From Podocnemis expansa (taxonomy: Eukaryota; Chordata; Testudines; Podocnemididae): DNA of 64,000 nucleotides. Each line of letters begins with the position of its first letter. The first letter of the stretch is position 1. A program made the position numbers and the translations under genes. The stretch lies in NCBI GenBank assembly GCA_007922195.1, contig ML682228.1:223401-287400 (forward strand), given 5' to 3'. Under the pieces are notes generated by a model, which saw only the letters and a program-made list of their open reading frames with translations, made no database searches and had not been told where the DNA came from. Below, one piece after another: positions 51,301-61,289 of this stretch.

Positions 51301-54300
51301 GTCTCTGGAAGGGACACCCCTACTACACCCTGGCTCCTCTTCAGAGAATAAGGGTTCTTGCTATTGCTCCCAGAGAAAAGAAGAGGCCCTTTGCCATTGC
51401 CATTCCAAGTAGGGAACAGGGCAATGAAGGAGGATGGTGCTGGCTCATTGGAACCATGTTGTGGAGTGCTCAGAGCTCCAGATTGAGGTAGGCCATCCTA
51501 GCATAGAGAAAGCAATAACAGAAATAGCCTATTTAATGTCATTACATCTAGCCAAATATTCTAATCCTATTTTTTTATTTACAGTCTTGACTGATAATTA
51601 TTTCTCAACTGGGTTGCTTTTAATAACCCCTGCTCCATCCACCAAAAACTTGATAAACAAGAGCAGCTTATTTAAAATATGTTTAAAATGTTCCAGTAGA
51701 ATAAACTATGTGAGACTTAGACTTTTAAAACCCCATAATCCCAAACTGCAGTGATCATTTCATAAAATCACTCTAGAAAGAGAAATGGAACAGTCAACTT
51801 ACTGAAATAGCCACCCCAAAACTGGTTCTGAAAAAAATTAAAAAAGGATCTTGTTACGACTCTTGATGAATACCTGCTGCCACAAACACTGTGTCACAAC
51901 AAATATATTGAAGGGAACAAATCTTATAGCTGTGCCTAAAAGTTAAACAGCCACACCAACTCTGTGCCTATTGCACTCTTTCTTCAGGCAACCCTCACAC
52001 TGAATGCAATGAGCGTTTTCCTTGAGTCAGAAGTACAGAATCAGAATCTATAGCTTTACTCCAGAATAAATATGTCTTATGAACACATACAGGGAAAAAG
52101 AAATACATCTTGTGTGTGAGAAATCTGTGGATAATGATGCGACAGTGTACTGATCACAATTCATAACTCCACTTTTCCCATAAGGTCTCATACAAAAAAT
52201 CAGTGTTCCCTGTAAGCTGCACTGGCGCGCTGCAGCGCAACCGCCAGCGCAGAGTAGGCTGCCGGCAGAGCACTGCCAGCAGCCAGCTTCCTTCAATAGA
52301 GCTCCTGTGGAGCACGGAGTTTTCAAAACTCCCGCCCAGAGAAGCTCTAACGGAGCATGCCCAGAAAATCTGAGCATGCTCCGTAGAGCTTCTCTGGCCC
52401 AGGAGTTAGGGCTGGGCCGTCCTGCTCCAGTCCAGCCCCAAGGTAAGTTTGTGGGGGCTGGGGGGGGCGAGCGGGAGTGGGGGGTGATGCCAGGAGCAAG
52501 GGGGGGCTAGCAGGAGCGGGGGGGTGATGCTGGGAGTGGGGGGGGGGGGGGGGGGGCGGGGGGGGGCCCCCCAGGAAGGGGGGGGCTGTGCAGCGAGCAA
52601 CAGGAGTTGCTCAGCTGCCCTCTCCCCTTAGAGGGACCATTGCAAAAAATCTGGAGAATGGTCACCTTTCCAACTTCCCACTATCATCCCTATCCTCAGC
52701 CTGGGCTAGGAGCCCCATAGTTGTCCCCTGGGGCCGAAATAGCAGAATGTGTGCAATTTTGTACTTTATTGCGCCATGAGCAATAGATGTGAATTTTTGA
52801 AAAGATTAAAATCCATTTTAAAGGATCTTTAAAAAGAGGGAGAACTTTCCTAGTTTGTGGGTATATTTTTGCACATTTCAGGCTGAGTTTCCTGAAATGC
52901 ATGCACAAAAAAAAGGGGGGGAGTGGGCAATTCATTCTAACATTTCAAAAATCAGAGTACTTGAAAAATAAATATTTTTAAAAATATCTCATGCTATTTA
53001 GGCTGATTTCTTGATTTATTTGTTTTGTTCCTCTTGCACCTATTGAAGAACCAGGGTGGGGGCTGGGGGGTGGCTGTAAGCCCACCCACTTCTAAACCCC
53101 CTCCCCCAGCCTATGGGGAGGTGGCACTGGACAGTTCTCCAACTGATTATATAGGACAACTAAACAAATAACAGGGACAAGTGTGAGGGTCACAGGTTTA
53201 TAATAAGGGACTCAGAAGGGGACACCGAGCAGAGAACCCCGGACAGCGCCCACTGCTCCTGAAAGTTGTCGATGGAGTCAGTGGACACTGCCCAGAGGAA
53301 CTCTGCCCGGAGACGTGCACGAACAAGGGACCGGAAATAGGCCCCACAGTCACAGGCCCCTCCCTCAGCCAACCTCCTTTCCCTGGTCTTATAGATGGTT
53401 ACTTTCACGTAAGCGAGGAGGAGGTTGACCAGGAGGTCCCACAACTTTGTGGGGCCATGGAAAGGGAGTGCATAAATCAATAAGAGGTTCTGGAGGAGCT
53501 GGAAAAGGGGCTGCAGCCTGTTGCATTCTAGATATACATGCGCCAGGGTCTCCCTCACACCGCAGTATGGGCAGGTGTCAGGATGAAGGGGTGAACCGCG
53601 CCAGGTACATCCCCGTGCTCACGGCTCCATGCAGGAGCTGCCAACTGATGTCCCTGGTGGGCCACGGGGTGAGGGTGACATACAAACTGGCCCACCGGGG
53701 GTCCTTGCCCTCCACAGCTGGAATGAGATCCCACTATTTTGTATCAGGGTGGGACACAAGGGCGAGAAAATGGATGGTATGCAGCACGAGCATGTACAGC
53801 TATTTACGGGGTGCGGTTTGGAAAGAGGCCAGCTGTAGATCTAGCAGCTGGCTCAGGGTATGGGGCGGGGCGGCCGGGGGGGGCTCATGGGGCCGAGGGC
53901 CAATTAAAAGCTCCAGGGGTCCAGGACTGAGAGGGAGGCGGGCAGTACCCTCTTGCAGGACCCACTCGAGGTAGGCTCGAGCAGTGGGAAGCAAGGTTGC
54001 CTTCACCTCCTGGAGTAGGTGTTGGGGGGTACAAGGAGTGGAGAGCCCCATGTGCTGAGCTAGCTCATGGGGGTCCACCCAGTCCCCCCGCGCATAATCC
54101 AGGAGGTCTCCAACTCTGGTGACATCTGCTGACCAACCTTCGCCTCACGGAGGGGGCCTTCACCACCTGCACACTGAGATGGAGGTTGTGTAACAGGGGC
54201 TTCGCGAGGAGGTCTTCCCCCTCGGTGGGTACAACTGACCTAGAAGCCGCAATGAGCCTCCATGTCTGGAGAAGCTCATGGTAGAAGACCGGCAGCTCAG

Positions 54301-57300
54301 AGAGGTCTCGCAGACCACCTCTCAGGTCGAAATAAAAGAGCTGCTGGTCGTATCGGAGCCCTTGGTAGCAGCGGAGGAAGGTGCGTGCCAAGTGGCTCCA
54401 CGCTGGACTACCTGCACCATAAAGGAGTCTCTGCAGGGCCTGGAGGCAGAAGGTGTGGACCTGGCTGTAGATACAGCACAGGCCCTGCCCTCCTTCCTCC
54501 AGGGGTAGGTTCAGAACCTCTGCACAGACCCAGTGCAGTCCTGGCCAGAAGAACTCCAGAATTGTCTGCTGGACCTTGGCCAGGAAATTCGGGGGCAAGG
54601 CCAAGGTGTTGAGCTGGTGCCAGACTATGGACAGGACAAGCTGATTGATGACCAGTGCCCGTCACCGAAGGGAGAGGCACTGCAGCAGTCCCATCCATCT
54701 CTGCAGCCGGTCACCGACCCTGCCCTCTAACTCCTGCCAGTTCTCATCCGGGGAGGGATGGGTGGCAGGAAGGTAAACGCCCAGATAGAGCAGCGGACCC
54801 ACGCTCCACCAGATGGCCTGAAGCATGAATGGGAGGGAGCTCACCGGCCACCGGGCCCCTACCATCAGGCCAGAGCTCTTGACCCAGCTGACCTGGGCAG
54901 AGGAGGCTGCCGAGTAGATGGCCAGGCAAGCCACACCAGGTCGCCCAGGTACTGGACCACGAGGAGTACGTTGTCGGTGTACGCCGACAAGACCAGCCTC
55001 AGCTCCGGCTCATGGAGCACCAACCCCATCAACCTCCAGTGGAGGAGACAGAGGAAGGGCTCTATGGCCAGAGTGTACAGCTGGCCCGACAGCGGACAGT
55101 CTTGATGCACTCCTTGCCCAAAGCTGATCTGTTCAGTCAGGGTCCAGTTGAGCTTGACCAGACACTGCAAAGGCATACAGCACACAGAGAAACCGCACAA
55201 AGCCTGCACAAAGCCCGAAGCCAAACGCCTGCAGGGTGCTCAGGAGGTACCTATTGTCCATACGGTAGAATGCCTTCTCCTGGTCCAGGGCCGGGAGGGT
55301 GAATGTTAGACCATCCCTACACCTGAGCTCCAAGCGATCCCAGACCAAATAGAGCTTATTAAAAATGGAGTGGCCTGGGACGGTGTAGGTCTGGTCAGGA
55401 TGGATCATGTCCTGCAGCACGGACACGAGGCGCAGCGAGATGGCCTTGGCTACTATTTTGTAGTCCGTGCTGAGGAGTGAGATGGGATGCCAATTCCGGA
55501 GGTCACGGAGGTTCCCCCTTCTTGGGCATCAGGGCCAACACTGCCTGCTGGCAAGAAATGGGGAGCGCCCTGCTCTCCTCAGACTTGGCCCAGACAATGG
55601 CGAAGTCCAGACTGAGGATGTCCCAGAACGCGTGGTAGAACTCCACAATCAGCCCATCCATGCCTGGGGATTTGTTGGTGGGCATGAGATGCAGGGCTTC
55701 TGAGAACTTGGCCAGAGTGAGAGGCAGCTCCAGCCAGTTCCAGTTGCCCTCGCTGATCGTGGGACGTTCATTCTAGAGCACCTTGCAGGAGTTGGCCTCG
55801 GTCGGATCCAGGGAGAAAAGAGTAGCGTAGAAGTTCCCTAGCCCTTCCACGCATCTCCTCCAGATCCGTGAGGGGTGCGCTGTCCTCCGCCAAAAGGCAG
55901 GTAACATGCTTTTTGGCCACCCTCCATTTCTCCAAGGTGTAGAAGAAGTGGGAGCCGCGATCCATCTCCTGAAGGAGCCAGATGTGGGATTGAACAAAGG
56001 CTCCCCAGACATGAAGGTTCTTGAGGGCCTGGAGCTCCTCCCGCTTCTCCTGGTGAACCCTGCAGAGGGATGGATCCTCAGGGCTGGCAGCCAGATGCGT
56101 CTCCAGCTCTACGACCTCCCGTTCCAGCTGCTCTATCGCCACATCCCTTCACTGGCTGGGCCCCCTGAGTGTAGTCACTGCAGAAGAGCCGGGCATGCAC
56201 TTTCCCCATGTCCCACCAACGCCATGCTGAGGGAAAGGCGGCCCTCTGGCCCCCCCCCAGGAAGGACGCCGTGAAGCCCCCGTCCTTCAGCAGGCTATTA
56301 TTAAAATGCCAGTAGGCCGGCCCTGGCCTCTCCGCCGAGAGAGAGGCCATCACGGTTACCAAATGGTGATCCAAGAAAGGGGCCGGCCGCATGCTGGAGG
56401 AGTGGGCTTGTGCGAGATGACCTCAGGACAGATGTTTATGGTCCAACCGGGAGTGGCATGACCGATCGTCCCCCACCTGGACATAGGTGAAAGTCACCTC
56501 GTTGTCTGGGTGGTGGTCACCCCAGATATCCACCAGGGAGTGATGGTCTATTATATCCCTGAGGACGTTTGCAGCGGCCAGGCACTGCTCAGTCCTCGTG
56601 CAGTCCCGTTCCTCAAGGGTGGTGTTAAAATCCCCACCCAGGATCAGGCACTCCTGAGGAACATGGCCGCCTGCCAAAAAAATTGCACTCGCTCCGGGCC
56701 CGGAGGTGCAGCAGGCAGCCTGGCATGACCTCAGTGACCCCCAGCACCTCCTGCTGTAGGTCGGGGGAGAATAGGGTGGCCACCCAGATCGAGGCCTCCT
56801 GGCAGAGGGTCATCCTCCCTTGGGGCTACCAAAGTCGGACCCAGGGCCTCAATCTCTGCCAAGATGGAGCCTAAGCCCCCCCTGCCCCAAATCCCAGTGC
56901 CAGTGCCCTGGGTCTGGCAGCCCCCCCCCCTCCAGTCTCCAGCTCAATTGGGCCAGAGATCTGGGGCCCAGCTACCCACGGCCATGGCAGCCCCATCCCT
57001 GGCTGGGGATCTGGGCCTCAAACGCAGAGGCCACTCCTGGCCCCATCTCCGGTGGGAGATCCAGGGCCCAGCCACCCGCGGCCGCGGGCCAGAGACTTTG
57101 GAGCTGCTTGCCCCGCCTGGGTGCCCCTACCAACTAATTCTCCTGTGCCACCAGCAGATGGCACTCTCCTGACCCACTGGAGATGCTGGTCTCCTACACC
57201 TCTTATGATGTTTGTTCTCCCAGAGTTAGCAATAGTGACTTTTGATTGAACTGGTGGATCAGACAGACACTGAGACTTCATACCACTCTGTTAGCCCAGA

Positions 57301-60300
57301 ACAAGTATTAAAAGACAAGACTGTGAAATATCACTAGCCAGGCTTGCATCTGGTCACTCAGTCAAGCTTGGGGGTCTCAAATGCATGTGGCCCCTGAAAT
57401 TATTTCCTGTGGCCCACAATGACACTATCATTATCGATTATTTGCAATATCATTGTACGAAAAGGTCTGAGTGATGCAGCTCTCAGGCTAACATACTCGT
57501 CCTCAGGTGGTCCTCACGGGGATTTGAGTTTGAGACCCCTGATCTAGCTGGACTCTTGTGGTAGTAACCAGGCTTCTCCATACAATCACTCCTTCTGGTC
57601 ACTAGGGCTATGTCTATCTCTAAAAGCTTAGTTTGGACTTGCTTAGTCTGAACTAAGCAGTGCCAGGCTAGTTCAAACTAACAGCAGCTTTTTAGTTCAA
57701 ACTAGCTGTGCTGTTTTTAGTTCAAACTAATTTTTTAGTTTGAACTAAAAAAGTGCAGCTAGTTTGAACTAAAAGTTAGTTTGAACTAATCACTTAGTTC
57801 AAACTTATTTAGTTTGAACTAGCATGACTACATTGTACTAGTTTGAACTAACCATTTGAACTAAGCAAAGTCTAGTATAGACAGGGAGCAAATTAGTTTG
57901 GATTGAGCCTCCTTAATCCAGACTAATTTGCTAGGGTAGACATAGCATAGGGGTGATGTGGTACCTACTGATCAAATTACCTTTCTTCCTCCTCTCTGCT
58001 GCTTCCCTAACTGGATCCTAGCCAGGAAAGACACAGCTGGGAGTAGCAGAGGTGCTGGCCATAGGTGTGTGTGTATATAACACTTCTCATGGACTCACCC
58101 CCCCAACACACATCCCAGCTGCACCAGCCTCACATCACCATCAACCCCCCCCCCCCGAAGCCCAACCACCCACATTGCTGGCCTTGTCAACCTCTTCCCT
58201 TGCTGCTTCCCTCAATCTCTCCATGGAAAGGCTCACTGAGAAAGTTCCCCTAAAATGTATACAACGCACTGCTGTGAGGTAGCACTCTACACATTACTAT
58301 ACCTGGCGGCATCCGCCTGATGGTCAAGAGAAGGGTGCTCCTCTTCTCAACTGCACCTGCTGCTGGTCATACCTGCCAGGAGTCACCTCTTTCTTACCAC
58401 CCTCTCCATCATTAGTCCCTTTCCCATTCCTTATTTGAATACTGTCACAAAAGGTGTTTCAGTGCAATGTAAGACAATTTCACATTGGCAGAGACATCGA
58501 GGCAATACAGTTAGTTTGCAAAGCACCCAACATTGCTGCAGTGTAGGGAGTTTCTGGATGTAAGGAGCAGCAAGTGTTACAATTCTTAGAAACACACACA
58601 AAATACCTACAGTCTTTTCATTGTCTTCAAATACTTCTCTTGCTTCTTCATATGTGCATCTTTCTTCTAAGCACTCTCTTTCCAAGTTGCCTTGCAAGAA
58701 CTCCTCAATAACAAAGAAAGACCCACGCTTATGTCTTGAGATAACTTTGTTTGCACTGTTCGCTGATAGAAAGACTGTAAAATTGTATAATAAAAGGCAC
58801 TGATGTAAATATTCAGATGATTTGACTTATCTACTTCTCTCTTCATAAGATAGGCCTGGAAACAGGCAGTTTTTAATATGAAGAGAAATATTAAAAGTTG
58901 CATCAATGTCAAAGTTGCATAATAACAAGTTCCAAAGTGGTAGGCATGTTAGTATAGTTCTGCAAAACAAAGAGTCTGATGGCACTTTTAAAGACTAACA
59001 AATTTATTTACCACATGAGCATTCATGGGAGAAAAGCCCACTTTGCAGGTGCTTGAAAATAGAGAAGTACATTCATTCATACTTCTCTATCATCAAGTGT
59101 CTGACAAAATGGAATTTTCTCCCATGAAAGCTCATGTGGTAAATAAATTTGTTAGTCTTTAAAAGTGCAACTAGACACCTTGTTTGCTTTTTTTTAACAC
59201 TGCATAAGTGCACTTACAGGGCCTGGGATTGGGGAGAAAGAAATGTTGCCATAAAATCCAGGGATTAAAGTAAGCTGGAACACACTGGAATGGCTTTCCG
59301 GGACCCACTATTTTTAGGTGGTCAGCACTGTTCCCTCTAAGCTGTGTGTGCGCGCGCACGCACACAGGTCATGAAACCTGCACACATAACAAAATAAAGT
59401 GCGCACAAAAAATTCAATCGTGCTAATATTGGTGCTCACAAAGAAATGTTTTTGTGCACACAAAGAAATCATTTGCACACACAGTCTACAAGTAATTAGA
59501 GGAAACATTGGGGTCAGTGTTCCAGGCCCTCTAAAAATACAAAATGGAGCCACAATGCTGCATTCTGGGGTGCACTATTTTTAAATGCTGGGCCCTGGAG
59601 TGCAGTGATCCAGCTGTGTTTTCTATTTTTAGGGGGCCTGGAATGTTGACCACCTAAAAATAGTGGGCCCTGAAACACCATTCTGGCATGTTCCAGCTAA
59701 CTTTAACCCCTGGGGCCTGGGGGGTGGGTTTGGGGACAGGTGAGCTGGCCCAGCAGGGAAAGGGTCAGCGCAGGGCAGCAGGGGAAGACAGCATGGCACA
59801 CTGGGGGTTAGGGAATGGTTCAGCAGACCAGTGGTGAGCTGGGGGCCAGGTTTGGGGGAGCAGTAGCTGGGGTAGTGGGGGCAGACATTTGGCAGTCGGT
59901 AGCTGGGGTAAAGTGTAGGCATGTGGGGGGCAGAAGGTGTGTGGGGCTCAGTAGCTGGGGTGGGGGGGCAGGTATTTGGGGGGGAAATAGTTGGGGGGGG
60001 GGTGAAGGGGCCCGTACCTGTGTGAGGGGGGCCCAGAAATTTAGAAGGATTCCAGGGCCTGCCAAATTATACTTTAGCTCCTGATAAAGGCTACCTTCCC
60101 CATTTTAGAGCTCTGGGGAGAGGATCCATGGGTTTTTGAAACCCTTCTGCAGAGGTGGAAGAAACACTCTGTGACTCAGTTATTTGTTAAGGGCCCAATC
60201 CAACCTGCACTTCTTTCTTTTGTCTGACTTCACAGGGAGCCCTGGCTGAACCAAGATGGCCAAATTTGGTTTTTAATGTGTGTTTATGGAAAACAAACAG

Positions 60301-61271
60301 AAGTTAGTCAGGAATAAAAAAAAAAAAAACACAGTTACTTGGTTGGAGGACATCAGAACCATGGGGGTCTGATGAGGGATCAAGGACATGAGGGCTATGA
60401 TGCTTAGTAACAGGAAAAATATTGTGAAATTCATGTAATTTCTTAGATAAAACTTTTTTAAAAAGTGCTGAGGAACAGACTAATTCTCGACCCATTTACA
60501 CGCTTAAAAAAATCAGATCCAGCCTTTTTAAATAAAACTATCATCTCATACAACAAGTTTTTTAAAAAAGTATGAGTCATATTTTTCTTACATCATCAAT
60601 ATTGCATTCTTTTGCCACTAGTTGGATTTCTGGTGCAGTTTAAATATCTTTTTAAAATCGCACAATGATAAATATTTGATAAACTTGGGGGAAAAAGTAC
60701 TATTATAACTGTTAGCATAATGCATAAATACAGAGCTTCCTCCTCCTCCTCCTCTTGTCATTTGCTTATCCATCCAAGATACTCTAAAGCATTAATGCAG
60801 AAAAGTGCATCTGAAAATAATGTAAAAGCCCTCTCTTTTGGCTTCCTTCTATAAACTCAGTTTTCATTATAACGATGAGCAGAAATACCAAGTGAGAATT
60901 TTATCTATGGGCACTCTTTATAGATGAAAGTAAGGAGTGGAGCAAAAGTGCCGTGCTGATGTTAATAGAATGATAGGTGAAATGAAACAAGACTTTGTCT
61001 CAGCAACTAAATTACAGTTTTTGCTAAAATGTATCAGAAAAACAGGAGACACAGGTGAACATGAGAACCTGCCAGCTTCAGTGATGTTCATCTGTACTAC
61101 AAAGTTAAAAATAACACAAGGCAAATAATATTTTGGTGTTTTCTTGTGTATAAAGCCAAATTAAAATAACAACAAGGAAAATGCCATACCTGTCTGTTCT
61201 GTCTGAAGGAAAAGGAAGACAAAAAGAAGAAACCATAGTGTCCAAAAGTGAGTTGCCATTCTGAGCCACAT
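41873..61271 (-). CDS. PROZ: PROZ, vitamin K-dependent protein Z (8 coding exons)
   Basis: Secreted plasma glycoprotein; in mammals protein Z is the cofactor by which ZPI inhibits factor Xa on phospholipid. Exons: 61190-61271, 58611-58762, 51803-51827, 50851-50964, 44830-44961, 43895-43983, 43024-43147, 41873-42390; total 1236 nt, 411 aa (mammalian protein about 400). Order: signal peptide, propeptide ending RHKR, Gla domain, aromatic stack, EGF1, EGF2, linker, trypsin-like domain. Intron phases (1, 0, 1, 1, 1, 0, 1) follow the factor IX/X pattern. The protease domain is inactive: Glu replaces the catalytic His, Asn the Asp, and no GDSGG box exists. There is no R-IVGG activation site. PROZ rather than F10 is supported by the degenerate triad, the AEHVLIP segment and convergence with PCID2. 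Confidence 0.95.
42779..42957 (+). mobile_element. CR1 3' end in PROZ intron 7
   Basis: [18 protein letters not shown] is the C-terminus of CR1 ORF2. It is followed by the 3' tail with TTGTCCCTTCCGGATC and ATGATTCTATC. Confidence 0.8.
43024..43147 (-). CDS. PROZ: PROZ exon 7: N-terminal barrel of pseudoprotease
   Basis: Encodes [20 protein letters not shown]. The conserved TAAHC position reads TTAEC, so the catalytic His is replaced by Glu. LLHNHSG carries an N-glycosylation sequon. Donor GTAGGT, phase 1. Confidence 0.95.
43895..43983 (-). CDS. PROZ: PROZ exon 6: linker and start of pseudoprotease
   Basis: Encodes [11 protein letters not shown] (first D shared with exon 5), then KEFPWQ. CACG holds the linker cysteine. 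No activation cleavage motif is present. Acceptor TTGCTAG (chosen over a CAG 5 nt downstream because it alone gives phase 1), donor GTATTT. Confidence 0.93.
43984..44829 (-). other. PROZ intron 5, no recognised repeat
   Basis: A 99-codon open frame at 44185-44484 (-) shows no family motif and no splice logic, and is not supported as a gene. Confidence 0.5.
44830..44961 (-). CDS. PROZ: PROZ exon 5: EGF2
   Basis: Encodes [20 protein letters not shown] to [10 protein letters not shown]. Acceptor CTTTAG, donor GTAAGT; phase 1 at both ends. Confidence 0.95.
44962..45949 (-). other. PROZ intron 4, 3' part, no recognised feature
   Basis: Mixed composition. No motif recognised. Confidence 0.5.
45950..46900 (+). 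mobile_element. Possible solo LTR in PROZ intron 4
   Basis: TTATAATAAACCTTTAGTTT followed by ACTAAAGGATTGGCTGACAG resembles the R-U5 region of retroviral LTRs. No coding content. The ends are not defined and no target duplication was identified. Confidence 0.35.
47640..48485 (+). pseudogene. Penelope-like reverse transcriptase
   Basis: The open frame 47663-48199 contains [32 protein letters not shown] and [14 protein letters not shown], which are characteristic Penelope RT segments. After a stop at 48199 and another near 48256, the catalytic region continues in another frame with [12 protein letters not shown] and [10 protein letters not shown]. Penelope RTs are related to telomerase RT and differ from LINE and retroviral types. 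Confidence 0.85.
48720..49420 (+). pseudogene. Penelope-like GIY-YIG endonuclease remnant
   Basis: A Cys-rich stretch ([16 protein letters not shown]) precedes [14 protein letters not shown] and, after a stop, [20 protein letters not shown], the two halves of a GIY-YIG nuclease motif. [11 protein letters not shown] marks the end. At least four stops interrupt it. Confidence 0.75.
49535..49544. other. Assembly gap, 10 N
   Basis: Ten N between Penelope-like and CR1 sequence. The true size is probably unknown. Confidence 1.
49545..50325 (-). mobile_element. CR1 LINE 3' fragment in PROZ intron 4
   Basis: Minus-strand RT C-terminus ([39 protein letters not shown]) and 3' tail (GGTTGGAAGGGACC on plus, inverted). 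5'-truncated near 50325, with frameshifts. Confidence 0.9.
50851..50964 (-). CDS. PROZ: PROZ exon 4: EGF1
   Basis: CSSNPC fits the O-glucosylation consensus C-x-S-x-[14 protein letters not shown] fits the Asp beta-hydroxylation consensus. Acceptor TTTCAG, donor GTAAGG; phase 1 at both ends. Confidence 0.95.
51803..51827 (-). CDS. PROZ: PROZ exon 3: aromatic stack, 25 nt
   Basis: A 25-nt microexon encoding NQFWGGYF. The acceptor is a T-run ending in CAG, the donor GTAAGT. Twenty-five nt is the standard size of this exon in Gla proteins, and its phases (0 in, 1 out) fit. Confidence 0.93.
52201..52642. mobile_element. hAT-like MITE with perfect target duplication, PROZ intron 2
   Basis: Starts CAGTGTTCCCTGTAAGC and ends CTTAGAGGGACCATTG. 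CAAAAAAT flanks both sides (52193-52200, 52643-52650). Same family as 31921-33314 and 59326-59509. The interior is G-rich with long poly-G near 52535-52560. Confidence 0.9.
52643..53149 (-). other. PROZ intron 2 segment, no recognised feature
   Basis: AT-rich with a G-run at about 52914. Nothing recognised. Confidence 0.5.
53150..56820 (-). mobile_element. Tx1/L1-related LINE, 5'-truncated, in PROZ intron 2
   Basis: Minus-strand endonuclease and RT fragments in order from 56813 down to 53190, in the same sense as PROZ. Interrupted by stops and frame changes. The class (Tx1-like) is judged from motif style and is less certain than LINE identity. Confidence 0.8.
53190..56813 (-). pseudogene. 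Tx1-like LINE ORF2 (endonuclease, RT, C-terminal domain)
   Basis: Endonuclease segments are [18 protein letters not shown] and SRLDHKHLS (56677-56423). The RT part includes [20 protein letters not shown] (near 55680), [20 protein letters not shown] (near 55280), [20 protein letters not shown] (near 55110) and [12 protein letters not shown] (near 54985), where the catalytic YADD reads YTDN. A C-terminal region follows ([27 protein letters not shown]), and the 3' end has [13 protein letters not shown]. The broken frames and altered catalytic box show a dead copy. Confidence 0.8.
56821..57365. other. GC-rich sequence, no gene
   Basis: Proline-rich open frames on both strands without motifs. Composition resembles 4100-4600. 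Confidence 0.45.
57370..57545. mobile_element. Probable hAT-like MITE
   Basis: GGGGGTCTCAAATGC on the left and GTTTGAGACCCCTGATC on the right are inverted, but no target duplication could be read. Confidence 0.45.
57607..57946. repeat. Foldback element built of TTAGTTCAAACT units
   Basis: The ends GCTATGTCTA and TAGACATAGC are inverted. Between them, TTAGTTCAAACTA and its complement TAGTTTGAACTAA alternate about a dozen times, giving nested palindromes. Non-coding. Confidence 0.75.
58611..58762 (-). CDS. PROZ: PROZ exon 2: propeptide and Gla domain
   Basis: The propeptide ends SRHKR before [18 protein letters not shown]. Eleven Glu residues in this exon could be carboxylated. EEAREVFED marks the end of the Gla domain. 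Acceptor CTATCAG, donor GTAGGT, phase 0 end. Confidence 0.95.
58940..59190. repeat. Penelope-like terminal palindrome in PROZ intron 1
   Basis: Left AAAGACTAACAAATTTATTT with CATGAGCATTCATGGGAG, and right CTCCCATGAAAGCTCATG with AAATTTGTTAGTCTTTAAAA, are inverted copies around about 59060. Confidence 0.7.
59326..59509. mobile_element. hAT-like MITE (CAGTGTTCCCTCTAA family) in PROZ intron 1
   Basis: Starts CACTGTTCCCTCTAAGC and ends ATTAGAGGAAACATT. Flanks GTGGTCAG and GGGGTCAG match at 7 of 8 positions. Contains a GCGCGCGCACGCACAC simple repeat. Confidence 0.7.
59515..61189 (-). other. PROZ intron 1, remainder
   Basis: 59515-60080 is G-rich with TTTTTAGGGGG/CCCTAAAAA words like the interior of the TAGGGTTACC MITEs. 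60080-61189 is AT-rich with nothing recognised. Confidence 0.45.
61190..61271 (-). CDS. PROZ: PROZ exon 1: signal peptide
   Basis: The ATG at 61271-61269 begins 27 codons with the hydrophobic core [12 protein letters not shown]; a second in-frame ATG at 61259-61257 would also leave a complete signal peptide. Donor GTATGG, phase 1. Confidence 0.85.
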
Positions 61272-61282
61272 TAATAGTTAAC
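61270..61282 (-). promoter_or_regulatory. PROZ: HNF1-like site at the PROZ start
   Basis: On the minus strand GTTAACTATTAAT matches the HNF1 palindrome GTTAATNATTAAC except at two positions, immediately upstream of and overlapping the first ATG. Liver expression of PROZ makes this plausible, but the match may be chance. Confidence 0.3.
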
Positions 61283-61289
61283 TGCAGCT

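Noticed and set aside
52535..52570. Poly-G tract as a specific G-quadruplex regulator
   Set aside because: It sits inside a MITE interior, and run lengths in such tracts are assembly-unreliable.
41873..61271. F10 or F7 rather than PROZ
   Set aside because: The triad is degenerate, there is no activation site, and the gene converges on PCID2 as PROZ does in other vertebrates.
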